A stretch of DNA of 64,000 bases from positions 21,204,001 through 21,268,000 of the forward strand of contig OX579635.1 in the NCBI GenBank assembly GCA_951230915.1, written 5' to 3'. This document shows positions 1 through 11,000 of this stretch, piece by piece. The stretch's first letter is position 1. Each line of letters begins with the position of its first letter. This DNA comes from Antitrichia curtipendula (taxonomy: Eukaryota; Streptophyta; Bryopsida; Hypnales; Leucodontaceae). The notes under the pieces were generated by a model, which saw nothing but the letters and a program-made list of their open reading frames with translations, made no database searches and had not been told where the DNA came from. The position numbers and the translations under genes are program-made.

Positions 1-1299
1 AGAACATGAGTTGCTCAATGACTAAAGAAGAGACTGAGACAGAAACACTCCTGAAACAGGGCTTCACTCTTTTCAAAACTCAACTCATAGCTTAACTGAG
101 ACTAACAGTACTTTCCATAAGCTGGCTATGGAGAATCAAATCACATCAAAGGCATTTGTAACAATAGTACAAATCTAACTTGGATCTATATGTCCAAGGA
201 CTATTCAAAAGTGCAATCCCTCATCCCTATTTATTCATAAAATTCAAGCATAGTAAAAAGAGGTCCAAATAGATCTCTATGTGCTTGAAAATAAATTGTT
301 GCATGAATTCCAAATCGGAAAAGTAGGATTTGAAGGCTCAGCCTCACCTGTACCCGTCCCAAACACAAAACAAGCCAATGTAACGTGAGTGAGGATGCAT
401 CAAGTGTTTACAACTGAAGCCAATTGCTATCTATGTCACAAATCCATCAAATCAAAAAAGGAACAAAATCACAACATAACACCCATGGCCACAACAAAGC
501 AACAAAATCTTAAACAAACTTCACATAGCTAGTGACCTTTGCCATTCTTCCTTCACTTTGGAAGCTTAAGAGTTGCACAAAACTTGTATCTTTGAAAATC
601 ACACCACAATAAACCGCCACAGTCACACCCAAGAAGGAGTGACTTGGGAGAATGGCGGGGTAATATAAACTCCAATAGTGGAAGGGAAACCACCTTAGTG
701 GGCAATAAAGAGGTAGGTGAGACATGATTACTCACTACATGATTTTGAATTTAATCTATATGATTTTAAATTTAGGCGCCACCCATCGTGGGTGGGTGGG
801 TGGCCATAGGTGCCATTCCCGCCTTTCATCAAATAAATTTGTAGACTTGCATGATGTGTCTACCAACTTGTGAAAAGTGGGTACAATCATGTTATGATTT
901 AAAGTTAAATCTCCATGGTAGAGGTACCAAAGTAAAATTGGATTTTTAGCTCATTCTAATTTGGAGAGAAACCATCACTAAGAAGAATTATAGTGAGATT
1001 TTGGTTTAAGCAAGTAAATCCATAAATTGGATTCTAACTAAAATATTTTAAATGTGGATTTGATACTTGTGCATTTAGATAAATTTATAAAATCATTGGA
1101 ATGATTTTAATCATACCAAAATAAGGTTCTAGGCAAATTTTCATGGCAATTTTAAACAAGGGCAAGTAAACCCTAGTTTGAAAAAATAACCTAAATAATT
1201 GCTAAAGAAGAAGAAGAAGGAAGCTACAACCCTAGTAGGTACTTTGTTTTTGGGTGAACATTTGTACTTGTTAGCTTAGAGGTTTTGGGTTCCTAAAAG
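1..1299. other. AT-rich flank, no gene recognised
   Basis: No open frame here resembles a known family. The only visible structure is a short GC-rich palindromic patch near 774-800 built on GCCACCCA/TGGGTGGC, followed by AT-rich sequence. From about 1200 the sequence may be the leader of the Mutator-like transposase gene downstream, but no splice site or terminus fixes that. Confidence 0.4.
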
Positions 1300-1317
1300 T
1301 TGTTTACTCTAAGCACT

Positions 1318-1735
1318 TCAAACATACTTCTCATAGATTCTAATGCGATTTGTTTAGGATTGTAAAGAGAGTATTCTCCTAAAGAATTCAAAGGTGCTTT
1401 GCAAGATTTAGGGTTCTATATGTTTAGAACATACTTCTCATACATTCTATTGCTATGTGTTTAGGTTTGTAAAGAGAGTACTCTCCTAAAGGGTTCTATA
1501 TGTTTAGAACATACTTCTCATAGATTCTATTACTATGTGCTTCAAAGGGTTGTAAAGAGAGTACTCTCCTAAAGAGTTCAAAGGTGCTTTGCAAGATTTA
1601 GAGTTCTATATGTTTACAATATACTTTTCATAGATTCTATTGCTATGTGTTTAGGGTTGTAAAGAGAGTATTCTCCTAAAGAATTCAAGGGTGCTTTGTA
1701 GGAATTAGGATTCAAGGTGTTTAGAATAATTATGG
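1318..1735. repeat. Tandem direct repeats upstream of the MULE transposase
   Basis: A block of roughly 65-120 bp recurs about four times. Each copy contains ACATACTTCTCATAGATTCT, then TTGTAAAGAGAGTA and CTCCTAAAG. The array ends just before the first ATG of the transposase (1793). Tandem repeats near element ends are common in Mutator-like elements and may bind transposase, but I could not pair this array with an inverted copy beyond 6.7 kb. Confidence 0.6.
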
Positions 1736-1792
1736 TTTAGGGTTTAAAGGATTGTCTACTACAAATTTCAAGTTTTGGTTTAGGCTTCCATT

Positions 1793-4700
1793 ATGGAGGA
1801 AGACAAGAACTTCAATAAGGATGAACGCTTCTATGCTTCTGATTTTGAAGATGATCTACAGTACATTGTAGGAGTACAAGATATACTTTATGGAGCTAGT
1901 ACCAGTCATGGAACTTCTACAACCTTTGACGATGCCTACTTCCACATGTCAGATTTTGATTTTGATTCTAGTTGTGATGAAGACACAGGGTGTGTGTGTG
2001 TTAAGAAGAGATGGCGCTTCGGGCTCAAACTTCATGACTTCCGCCTTATCATATTTTGTAGATGAGCCCCCCGAACCTTCTTTTGATAATGTTTTACTAG
2101 AGTCTTCTCCAAAGTTTGTTCAATTCAAACTTGCTAGTACAAATCTCATGGTACATTGTTTACAAAAGGAGAAGTACCCTACTTTCCATGAGATTCGTGA
2201 AGCGGATAGCAATTTCCGTCTGCTTCTTACAAGCTATGGAAGATCTATTAATATGAATGATGTTATCTACACTCAAGACTAATGGGAAAAACTTCAAAAG
2301 AGTTTGAACTTGATAGAAACCATTGATGGAGTTCAACTTTCACCTTTATGTGATACAAAACAAAGACAAATTGTTCCTACAGAAAAGTGGTCTTCTATAG
2401 TGTCTACCTCCCATATTGATGAGAGTGGTAAGCACTTATCAGTACATGCTACCATTTCTTCTATACAGAGCAAGTACAATACTAATCAAAGGGTAGGAGG
2501 AATTTCTCAATCTTATATTGAGAATTGCATTAAGTCTTGTCCAAGTTGTCAAGAAACACAACTTTGGGACGAAGTTCATAGATTTCCTTGTGAACTTCTT
2601 AATGACACATTGAATGAGATATGCAAGACTCACATTGTAGTACGTCGTGTTCCTTACACTATGCTAACAAAGCATCATAGAGTCACATATTACCGTTGCC
2701 ATAGAAGTGGAACAAAAAGATCCCGAAAAAAGAAAAAAGAAGAAGATGTTTCCATATCATCTCTAAGAAGAGAGAGGAAGTCCATGAAATGCCATTGTGA
2801 GTTTCAAATGAAAGTCATGGTACCTCTTGGCAAAGAGAAATGCTCCAAAGAATTGAACATGTCCACAGAAGTAGTTATATTTGTGCATACAAGACATAGT
2901 GGACATTATCTAGGTACCGAAGTTGACAAAATGTTTTTACTTGTACCACTAGTAGAAAATACAGGAATTTTGACAGAATTTTGTTGATTTGGACGTGTTG
3001 TCTCGGTCACTGTTTTGTTGATTTCAACAGAAATCTGTTAATTTTAATAGATTTCTGTTGAAATCAACAAAACAGTGACCGGTACAACATGTCCAAATCA
3101 ACAGAACTCTGTCAAAATTCCTATGTTTTCTACTAGTGTACATCCATTGGTTATTTCTTTTGTGGTTGAAAATTTGAAGCACATGATATCTACATCTATT
3201 GTGGCATTGGCATCTGTTCAAGAAGAAATGAAAGTACAAGCTATGGTTGAAGACATAGAGTGGGCAACATATTGATTCTTCCTTATTCCAAAAGAAGTTG
3301 AACAAATCTCTTACTTCCTCCGATTGAACAATAATTAGCTTCTTCACTCTTTATTTTAAGTTTAAACCTATATATGTATTTATTATGTGAAATTTGATTG
3401 TGTATGTTTTTTTTTGTATAGATGCTTTAAAAGCAGATGATTGAGATGCTGCAAATGTGGAAGTCATCAGGCTTAAAAACCAAGGAAAGGTGATTTTCTA
3501 TCAGCAATATTGTCCTGGACATGAAGATCCCAAGCAAAGACCATTTATTGTTGTAATACAAGACAACTTCATGAAAGCAAATGCTGCACGATTCTCTAGG
3601 GGGCATTCATGGGCATTTGATTCCACATTCAAAATGAATCAATACGATTTACCGTTATATACTACGGTTGTTCCCAATCAAGATGGTAAAGCTATGCCTG
3701 TCTTCTACATGCTATGTAGTAAGGATAAAGATGCAGGTTACAAAGATATTGCAATTGAACTTGCTTTGATACATGTGTTTTCAAACATAGGAGACATAAG
3801 ACCATCCGCATTTATTATTGATAAATGCAAAACATCTTTGAATGCTATAAACAAGGTTGTAAACAATAATAGTCATTATTGGAAACATGGAATACTTGGA
3901 GAAGAGCAAGTTGTAGGACGAGTATTACTATGTTGGTTTTATGCAATGAAGGCATGGAGTGAGAATTTGTTGACCCGCTTACCAATTCCGGAGAAAGATA
4001 AATTATGGCAAAGTCTTCACGTACTTATGAATTGTCCAAGAGAAGATCATTTTCAAGAGAATTTGAGAAAATTCTACATGGATTTTGAACACATTCTTGA
4101 GGTAGAAGAGTACATGAGATTTGGATGGACGGATGATATGGTACTTTGGAGGACAATGTGGCCGAAGTTTGGAAGATTTTTTCCATACGGGGGCATGGAT
4201 ACTACGAATTATGTTGAGAGACATTGGGAATGGATTAAATATACTCTACTTCAAGGAAAAGTAAATCGATCGGTGAGAGATTTAATTGTAGCCATAATTG
4301 GAAGTGCTGCGGATGGAAGTCGTATTGGAGGACCTACTCTAGTAGACCACTTCAAACAAGTGCAAGCTATAAGTAAGTTTCGTCATTGTAATTCATATGT
4401 GCTTTATGTATTTTAAAATGAAATAGGATTTATTATTGTGTCCCATTTAATATTTATTTCTACAAATTGTAGGTGATTCAAGGAGGTTCTCAAGAAGAAC
4501 TAATGATAAACCTCATTAACGTCGTTTAGTTATCGCCAAAAGACTACTCAAGAAGTATGAAAGTAAACCCGAAGATGTTTTAGAAGTATTGGATGCAAAC
4601 AAAGGATATTCCATATTTCAAGTGATACTTCTCTTGATACAAAGTACAGTGTCTCCTTAAGTGCTCATTTTTGTGATTGCGCTTCTTTAGTATCGAGTTG

Positions 4701-5355
4701 TAAACATATTCTTGCAGTGCAATTGATAGTGAAGAAGTATTACGAAAATTTAAATGATGAAGATGTTCCATCTTCAAGCGCAACAATGGAAAGTATAGTC
4801 TTCCCTGTATTTCCAGAGTTTGACAATGAAGACAATACCAACAAAATTATACCATTTGTTGATGAGGGCAAAGATTTCTTACAAGTAATATGTGCTATGG
4901 AGAATGTACTTCTAAAGTTGAAGTCAAGTATTGGAGAATACGGGGCCGAAGAAATGAAGTGTAAGACTGAAATAATGAAGGAATGCATGAATTCAATAAC
5001 GGAGCCTTTTACATTTGCAAAGCCTTCTCCTATCAATCTTCCATCTAAAGGTTCTATTTTATCCATTCAAGAGAATGTACAACGTACAAGAATGGGACAT
5101 GGGAGGAGTTCAAAGAAGAAGGCTACAATAGAAGAAGACACAACTTCGCTTTCAAGAGAAGTCCAACCTATATTGAGACCTCCACCTCACAAATTGATGT
5201 CTACTTTGAAACGAAAAAGGACTATTTTTCCAAGAATTCCAAAGGTAGTTTGTGATGCATGCTTCACAAGAACTATGATAGAGAAGGGTGGTACAATAGT
5301 ATCTTGTCGTAATTGTGATAGACAATTGAAATCTACTAAAAGTAACGTGACATAG
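1793..5355 (+). pseudogene. Mutator-like (MULE) transposase, broken
   Basis: This is a decayed cut-and-paste transposase gene. The N-terminal parts (1793-2065, then 2056-2282 in another frame) are acidic and unrecognised. Segment 2304-2987 carries a Cys/His-rich zinc-finger-like region with the motif YRCHRSG and later CHCEF and HSGHYLG. Segment 3457-4416 is the MULE DDE domain: the first Asp lies in HSWAFDSTFK, followed by YTTVVPNQDG and the TTNYVERHWEW stretch. A SWIM finger of the form CxC-x7-CxH (CDCASLVSSCKH) lies at 4672-4710. A short intron is plausible at 4372-4472 (GTAAGT to TTGTAG). Reading frame breaks occur near 2050, 2282 and 4505-4620, and a MITE interrupts the gene at 2947-3138. 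The C-terminal tail (4717-5355) ends in a CDACFTRT...CRNC cysteine pair. Confidence 0.85.
2947..3138. mobile_element. CACTA-type MITE inside the MULE transposase
   Basis: The element is 192 bp and almost wholly palindromic. Both ends read CACTAGTAGAAAA inward, close to the CACTACAAGAAAA ends of plant CACTA elements. The inner arms (AGGAATTTTGACAG onward) pair over about 80 bp around a short AT centre near 3036. It is flanked by a 3-bp duplication TAC (2944-2946 and 3139-3141), as expected for CACTA. Removing the element and one TAC restores the transposase reading frame across the site (LVHPLVI). Confidence 0.88.
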
Positions 5356-5522
5356 TTGGTAGAAGATATTGTTTTCTATGTTTTTATATTGAAATATAAA
5401 TTGTCTAGTATATTGAGTAAGTAAGTGAGTTATAACATATAAATTTGCAAACCTATATTTCTAAACAATTAAAAATATTCAAACATCATATGTCAATTAC
5501 ATTACAAACAAAGAACAATAAA

Positions 5523-5733
5523 GGTAAGATTATAATGCAACTTAAACATAAGAAGTAGAATTATAATGCAATACAAACATAAGAGGTAGAATCATAATGC
5601 AACACAAACATAAGAGGTAGAATCATAATGCAACACAAACATAAGAGGTAGAATCATAATGCAACACAAACATAAGAGGTAGAATCATAATGCAATACAA
5701 ATATAAGAAGTAGAATTATAATGCACCTTAAAC
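5523..5733. repeat. 31-bp minisatellite between convergent MULE genes
   Basis: About six to seven head-to-tail copies of a 31-bp unit (core AGGTAGAATCATAATGCAAC) lie between the 3' ends of the + strand transposase and the - strand second gene. Central copies are nearly identical and outer ones have drifted. Placement between convergent 3' ends suggests intergenic or 3' UTR sequence. Confidence 0.85.
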
Positions 5734-5774
5734 AAAAAATGTAATACAAATATATGATTATGAGCTTGGCCTCA

Positions 5775-6722
5775 CTATTTCTTGCCCTTGCCTTTGGTTT
5801 GGGACTTTGGCTTTGGCTTTGGCTTTGGTTTAGGCTTAGCCTTAGCCTTAGCCTTAGCCTTCCCAGTGCTTGTAGATGTAGATGAACTTGGACTTCCTTC
5901 TTCCACATTTATGCTCTCCATCTTCTTCTTTTTAAGACGGTCTTGCATTTCTTTCGTCTTCAAAGGATGGAGAAGTTTCCACTTTCCCATTCGCTTAGTC
6001 TTCCAATCTTCTTTCCATAAGCTCTCATTCTCCCACAGAAGCTTACCATAGTGAAAATCATTAGCTTGGAGTAGGTTTATAAGATGAGATGCCCTTGTAT
6101 ACTCAAAGTCTTCCCAATCTTCATCTACAAAATTTCATATTGGGAAAAGAATGAAAATTTAAAGTCCTATAAATATGAAACACATAGAAAATATGTAAAA
6201 AAAAGGAATGGAACTTAAATAATTGATATAAAGAACCGCATACGTTGCATTATACAAATTGAAATGCATAATTCAAAAAATAAAAATAAAAATACAAAGA
6301 AATGAAGTGTTACCTTCAAAGTAGTTTTGTACTATCTCTACTCTTCCTTCTTCTTGTGTGTCACCTTTAATGGATTCGAAGTAATCTTGTAACCCTTGCT
6401 TGATGTGTTGAACAAATGAGTTGGAAGAATCCATAAGGATAGGAACAAAAAATTTATGGTCTTTCATACGAAAGATTCTCAAATCATTGAGAAATCCCTT
6501 GTCCATAGCCTTCACCAAAGGACAAGATTCCACTTCTTTGCTCATATGAAGAAGATGAGGAATTCTTGCCCTTTCTCTCTCAAATTTTGATTGAACACTT
6601 TCTTCTATCCTTGCCTTAGCATTAGCTTCGGCATTCCTCTCATTTTATTTATTTTTTCTAGCCTTCCTTGCTTCCTTAGCACTCTCATCCCGTTTCCAAA
6701 CCCTCTTCCTCTTTGGTGCCAT
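5775..6722 (-). pseudogene. Two-exon lysine-rich second gene of the MULE
   Basis: Start chosen at the ATG at 6722 (MAPKRKRVWKRDESAKEARK), a basic, nuclear-signal-like start. Exon 1 runs 6722-6314 with a GGTAAC donor. Exon 2 runs 6124-5775 with a TTTTGTAG acceptor. The join gives 759 bases, exactly 253 codons, with one in-frame stop at codon 26 (TAA, 6647-6645). The middle is a mixed charged helical region (ESCPLVKAMDKGFLNDLRIF and later EDWEDFEYTRASHLINLLQ). The C-terminus is a Ser/Thr stretch followed by alternating Lys-Ala and Lys-Pro repeats, likely nucleic-acid binding. I know no family for it. Its convergent placement against the MULE transposase resembles the mudrA/mudrB layout of maize MuDR, but I see no proof of homology to mudrB. 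Confidence 0.6.
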
Positions 6723-6874
6723 GATGACTTCAATCTAATTTCAAGATCACATGAATGTTAAACCCTAAATCCTCAAACATATTCCAAACACAAAGCAACA
6801 ATTCTAAATACAAACTGAACTCTACAAATTTTATGAAGACTATAATGCTTCTAAAACCCTAAACTTCAAGCTTA

Positions 6875-7238
6875 CAAACTCTCATAAGCTCAAATTGAAA
6901 GAATATAAACCCTTAAAGCTCACACAAATTCAAGCTTCAAACAAAAAAATTGCAAATGCTTTCAACAACCTAAACCCTTATGAAATCCTTACATTCACTT
7001 TCATACACTCAATGCATCCTAAAACCAAAGCAAAAGAGTGATCATGCAAACTCTCAGAAGCTCAAATTGAAAGAACCTAATCTCTTAAAACTCATCCAAA
7101 TCCAAAACCTCAAATTCAAGCTTCAAACCAAAAAATTGCAAATGCTTTCAACAACCTAAACCCTTACAAAAACATTTACAAAAACCCTTACTCTACTTCC
7201 ATGCACACAATAAATCCTAAAACTAAAGCAAAGGAGTG
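6875..7238. repeat. Tandem duplication, ~171-bp period
   Basis: Two diverged copies (6875-7040 and 7046-7238) share CTCAAATTGAAAGAA, GCAAATGCTTTCAACAACCT and a final AAAGCAAARGAGTG. They lie upstream of the ATG of the - strand lysine-rich gene and so would be in its leader or promoter. Confidence 0.7.
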
Positions 7239-7345
7239 GATTGAATAAGTACTTGCAACCAAAAGAAGCACCAAAACACAACCTAGAGTGTGCAACAATG
7301 AAAGCCTCGACAACCTGCAAGCGTAGCTAGATAATGTACGCCTCT

Positions 7346-7431
7346 ATACACTCTGGAGTGCAGCGTATGTCCACCCCACAGAGAGCCGGAGTGTTTGATG
7401 TGGTGGCCATACACTGCACTCCAGAGTGTAT
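7346..7431. repeat. 24-bp inverted repeat hairpin
   Basis: Arms at 7346-7369 and 7408-7431 (ATACACTCTGGAGTGCAGCG against its complement) match at all but about one base, around a 38-base loop. Transcribed, it would fold into a strong hairpin. Further partial copies of CACTCTGGAGTG-like sequence follow at about 7453-7470. No element ends could be assigned. Confidence 0.6.
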
Positions 7432-7586
7432 GGCTCACCCTGCCCTTGACCATGCACTCTGAACGAGAGTGTGTGGCCATCCTATCGGAGCATGGGAGCG
7501 TTGGATCTGCGGGAGCTGCTTCAACGGGCGGGCTGCTGCGGGAGCTTTAAAGGGTAGGGGCCTGAAATTTCCTTTCCCAGGCAATG

Positions 7587-7650
7587 TGGATGATTTTTGG
7601 TCAAATTTTGATGATTTTTGGTCAAATTTTGATGATTTTTGGTCAAAGTG
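7587..7650. repeat. 21-bp tandem repeat, three copies
   Basis: GATGATTTTTGGTCAAATTT recurs three times head to tail. It lies in otherwise featureless sequence between the hairpin and the WD40 pseudogene. Confidence 0.8.
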
Positions 7651-7953
7651 GGATGAATCTGTTGGATAACTGGATGAACGTTGTGACACAAGTTGGATGA
7701 ATTTCATCATTTTTGGATGAAATTTAATAGGATGGATGAATTTGCGCATTACAGGCAGTGGAAGCAAACTTTACGAATGGATAAAATGGATAGAAAAGGC
7801 AGCTGCGATGACAAGAGAGTAGCTACAAATTGCACATTTTATTTTGAAAAATTTGTAACTTCACAACTACTTCCATAATAGTGATAATACCATCTATAGA
7901 CTTCAAATTTCTAAGAAAGAATTCCCACAAGACTACCACACCAAGAGCAAATA

Positions 7954-9232
7954 TCAAACACGTAATATCAAGAGCTTGCTTGAGAACGCTCTGGCGACCC
8001 AATCAGGTTTGGTGGACGACCATTGCAGTTGGTTAATCTCAGCCCCTGCCGTATATGCTATTATCGGGTCGAAGTTGCCTTCAACGGGTTGGCTGATTGA
8101 TGATAGTATAATCAGAGCCTGCACAGAAACCAAATGTTGACACCACGTGTTCAAAAACGATTCTTTGTTAGTCTCATCTCACGAACCACAAGAGCAAACC
8201 ATAACAAGAAAAATGTGGCTAAAACAAATGTGCCCATCACACTTGATTCTCACAAGATCTACCGACGGCAATGTTCTTTCCAACCCAAAAAATAGAAGAA
8301 AAAAGGAATTCCTCGTACTCAAGAAACTGCAAACTGCGAATCCTCTAAAACTCTCACATGCAATACAAGCCGTTCTTCATGCAAGCTATCGGAGAAAGAC
8401 CCAAAGACAGTTCAACATCAAACCCCAGTTACAATACATCAAAGCATGTAGCCACGCGGTTAGGACAGAAAAGGGCAATCACAATCGCCACTCGTCATTG
8501 CAATTCGCACACGTACCTGGAAACGATCCGAGATCCTCATTTTCGGAAAAGTGCTGAGTCAAATCTACACTTGGACTCTCAAATATATCTACATCCACAC
8601 GGGGAAACAATGACATTCATTTCCGCATGGAATAGGTCTGCTCAACGAACTCATCCCCTTTCGCTACAACTTCTTTCTCGCCTTTCCCATTGGGCTTCTC
8701 CGATGGCATTTTTGAAAGAAAAAAACTGTAGATATAAGCACATCAGAACAACAAAACAAACGCATTTGCAACCAGGACTATCCACAAACAACATCCCACT
8801 CCCCATACCTATACAATCCCAAAGATCCGGATTCAAAAACTTCGATTCACATGCCTACTGCACAGCCCAAAAACAACCGAGACATCCAATTGCAGAAGAG
8901 GGGTATCTGGCTGGGTACTTTGGTAAATAATCGTTGAATGCTCTTTATCTCTAAGATCAAACACACGAATGAATCCATCTGCATGCTAAGACGGAAGCAA
9001 ACACACCAGCACATCTCCACACAATGTCGTAAACTTCTTTGTCGTGGGCTATCAGTTGGGCGTCTCCCACTTCTCTTTCAATATATCATATTGTACAAGT
9101 TGTGTCAATGCTCGACATCCCCAACCGCTATGGCTCAGCCTCATTCAAATCAAACCACGTCAATGGGGCACAATATTCACTCTACTTGTTATTGTTAAGA
9201 AGACTTTTCATTTCCACCCTGTCATTGTGGAT
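7954..9232 (-). pseudogene. LWD1/TTG1-like WD40 protein, decayed
   Basis: The - strand retains the C-terminal half of a plant WD40 protein of the LIGHT-REGULATED WD / TTG1 group, nuclear adaptors in clock and MYB-bHLH regulation. From 9232 (after a TTGCACAG acceptor) the frame reads stretches such as [28 protein letters not shown] and [15 protein letters not shown], ending near 8885. After ~760 bp of intron-like sequence a TTCTGTGCAG acceptor (8122) leads to the last exon, 8121-7954: [20 protein letters not shown] and the final ILRV before TGA. Three in-frame stops interrupt the first block (after NNNK, after AEP, after CTI). About 65 residues expected between the two blocks are missing. Family recall gives LWD1 rather than TTG1 as the closer match. 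Confidence 0.85.
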
Positions 9233-9462
9233 CTGTGCAAAGTACAATTTAGTCAAAGAGGCTGAAAACAAACATCACTAACAATCTGAAGCCGCCACAA
9301 ATTTTGATGCGATCAAACTGAGAAGAACAAAATACTGAATTAATTTGCGCCCACGTCTCAAAGACAAAATTAAACCCTTCTATCCTCTTATATTGAAGTA
9401 CAATAGAAAGAAAACTAAAAAGGAGGGGGGGGAAAATCTTTAAAAGTTGCATATAACTCACA

Positions 9463-9613
9463 GTGCATAATGTCGTCCAAACTGGCCATGACGTCGGCAT
9501 CTGAGTTTGCACGAATACTCAAGGGTGGAGAAGCTTTCACCATCAATGACTCTACAATCTTCTGAAGCATCCTTTGGGCTCCATTTAGCGTTCTCTCCTT
9601 GTTGGGATAATCC
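9463..9613 (-). CDS. Orphan internal exon, function unknown
   Basis: On the - strand a TTGTTTGCAG acceptor leads to an open stretch (DYPNKERTLNGAQRMLQ, then KIVESLMVKASPPLSI and DADVMASLDDIM), ending at a good GTGAGT donor. It reads as a real internal exon. It does not resemble the WD40 pseudogene next to it, so it may belong to another gene or be a captured fragment. No flanking exon could be joined to it with confidence. Confidence 0.4.
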
Positions 9614-9636
9614 TGCAAACAATTAATTATTTGCAT

Positions 9637-10153
9637 TAGAGCTCAGTAACAGCCAATTTTTTACAATGGAGAAGCTGCCAAAAAAAAAATTCCCTTCCGG
9701 ATTATGTCAAGATTGAGGACACGATTACCTGGAAAGTTACCATCTGGATTTTTTTAGGTTGAATTAGGTAGAATTAACGCATTAAAATGAATGAATCACT
9801 GCATTTCTGTTTTAAACTTTCCCATCTGTTTCTTGATGAAGTATGTCTATTTCGCGAAGAGGAAAGAAAATGCGTCACTCAATCAGCTCTCATGTGCTGG
9901 TCTGAATTATATCTTCCAAAGTAATGCTATGAGATATAGCTGACTTTTCTCCAAAAGAAGACGTTGTTCATGTATGGAAGAATTGAATCAACAGAGGGAG
10001 AAGAAAGGTCTAAATAAAAAAAAATTAACGCAGAAAGTATAAAAAAGGAGAAAAAAGAACGCAAAATTCCGAAGGAACTAAAACCATGTTTGAACCTATA
10101 ACATGCTCTCCAACGAAGAAACATTCCCGCATTCTTCTGGAATTACAAAACGG
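9637..10153. other. No gene recognised
   Basis: Mixed AT-rich sequence between two exon-like pieces on the - strand. Nothing in it matches a known family by eye. Confidence 0.3.
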
Positions 10154-10420
10154 TTTACAGCTTAGGGTTCAAGGGCGCAGCTGAATACAATGCAGCTCCC
10201 GTTTTCGATCAAGGCGGCCACCAAAGTGCTCAATCAGGGGCATTCATCACGTTGTCATTCGTGATTAGCACATTTGGCAAGGCATTGACTGGAACATCTA
10301 CGGTGCTCCCAAGTGTCGCCTCCTCGTGCTTTCCACAACGTGCTCTTCTTCATTGTTCTGCTTGCTGAACCTGTGCGGTAGGTGACTCCTGTGTACATAC
10401 TGCTTCAATTGCAGCCCTAG
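10154..10420 (-). other. Possible terminal exon fragment
   Basis: A long pyrimidine tract ending TTTTTCTAG (about 10421-10435) precedes open coding-like sequence on the - strand (AAIEAVCTQESPTAQVQQAEQ in one frame, VDVPVNALPNVLITND in another, then TGA). The change of frame suggests decay. The family is not recognised. Confidence 0.25.
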
Positions 10421-11000
10421 AAAAAAAAAATATTCTATCACAACCACACTTCAAAATATGTACAAATTCTGACTTACACAAACACTGCTGGGTCGATGAA
10501 AAAATAATTGCAACGATGGAGATGCATCAGCAATAATTTGCAAAGTCAGGAATGCAAATTGCTTCAACAAGCAGAAACTTTAGCAGTTAGAGGGGAGAGA
10601 TGGTGATCGCAGGTGACTCACATGCTGGGTATTGGTCCGCTCAGACTAAGCTTTTTCCCACCATGGACCTATCCGAAGGCAGATTAGCCCAGTACCACCT
10701 TAACCAGCTCAAGATTTTTGTAAAAGATTTAAGACATCATGACTAAGAGTTGAATTAAGAGCAACATACCCTACAAAAAAGAATGCGTGTTATTAACTGC
10801 ATGTAGCAGAACTGTAAAAATTTAGTAATCATTCTTTTTCATAATGTAATTGACTAATTGTTGTTGACACTGAAACCAAACTTTGAAAAGAATTTTAAAG
10901 ATTTTAAAACTATACAAACATGAAAATGCTCCAATGTAAATAAACATTAATTTTTTTAAGAATTCAATAGTCAAATCATTTCGAATTAAATTGATGACTC
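10421..11000. other. No gene recognised
   Basis: AT-rich intergenic sequence. No open frame with family resemblance and no clear repeat boundary. Confidence 0.3.

Noticed and set aside
5782..6051. Gly/Phe/Leu-rich frame on +
   Set aside because: Antisense shadow of the Lys-Ala/Lys-Pro repeat tail of the - strand gene.
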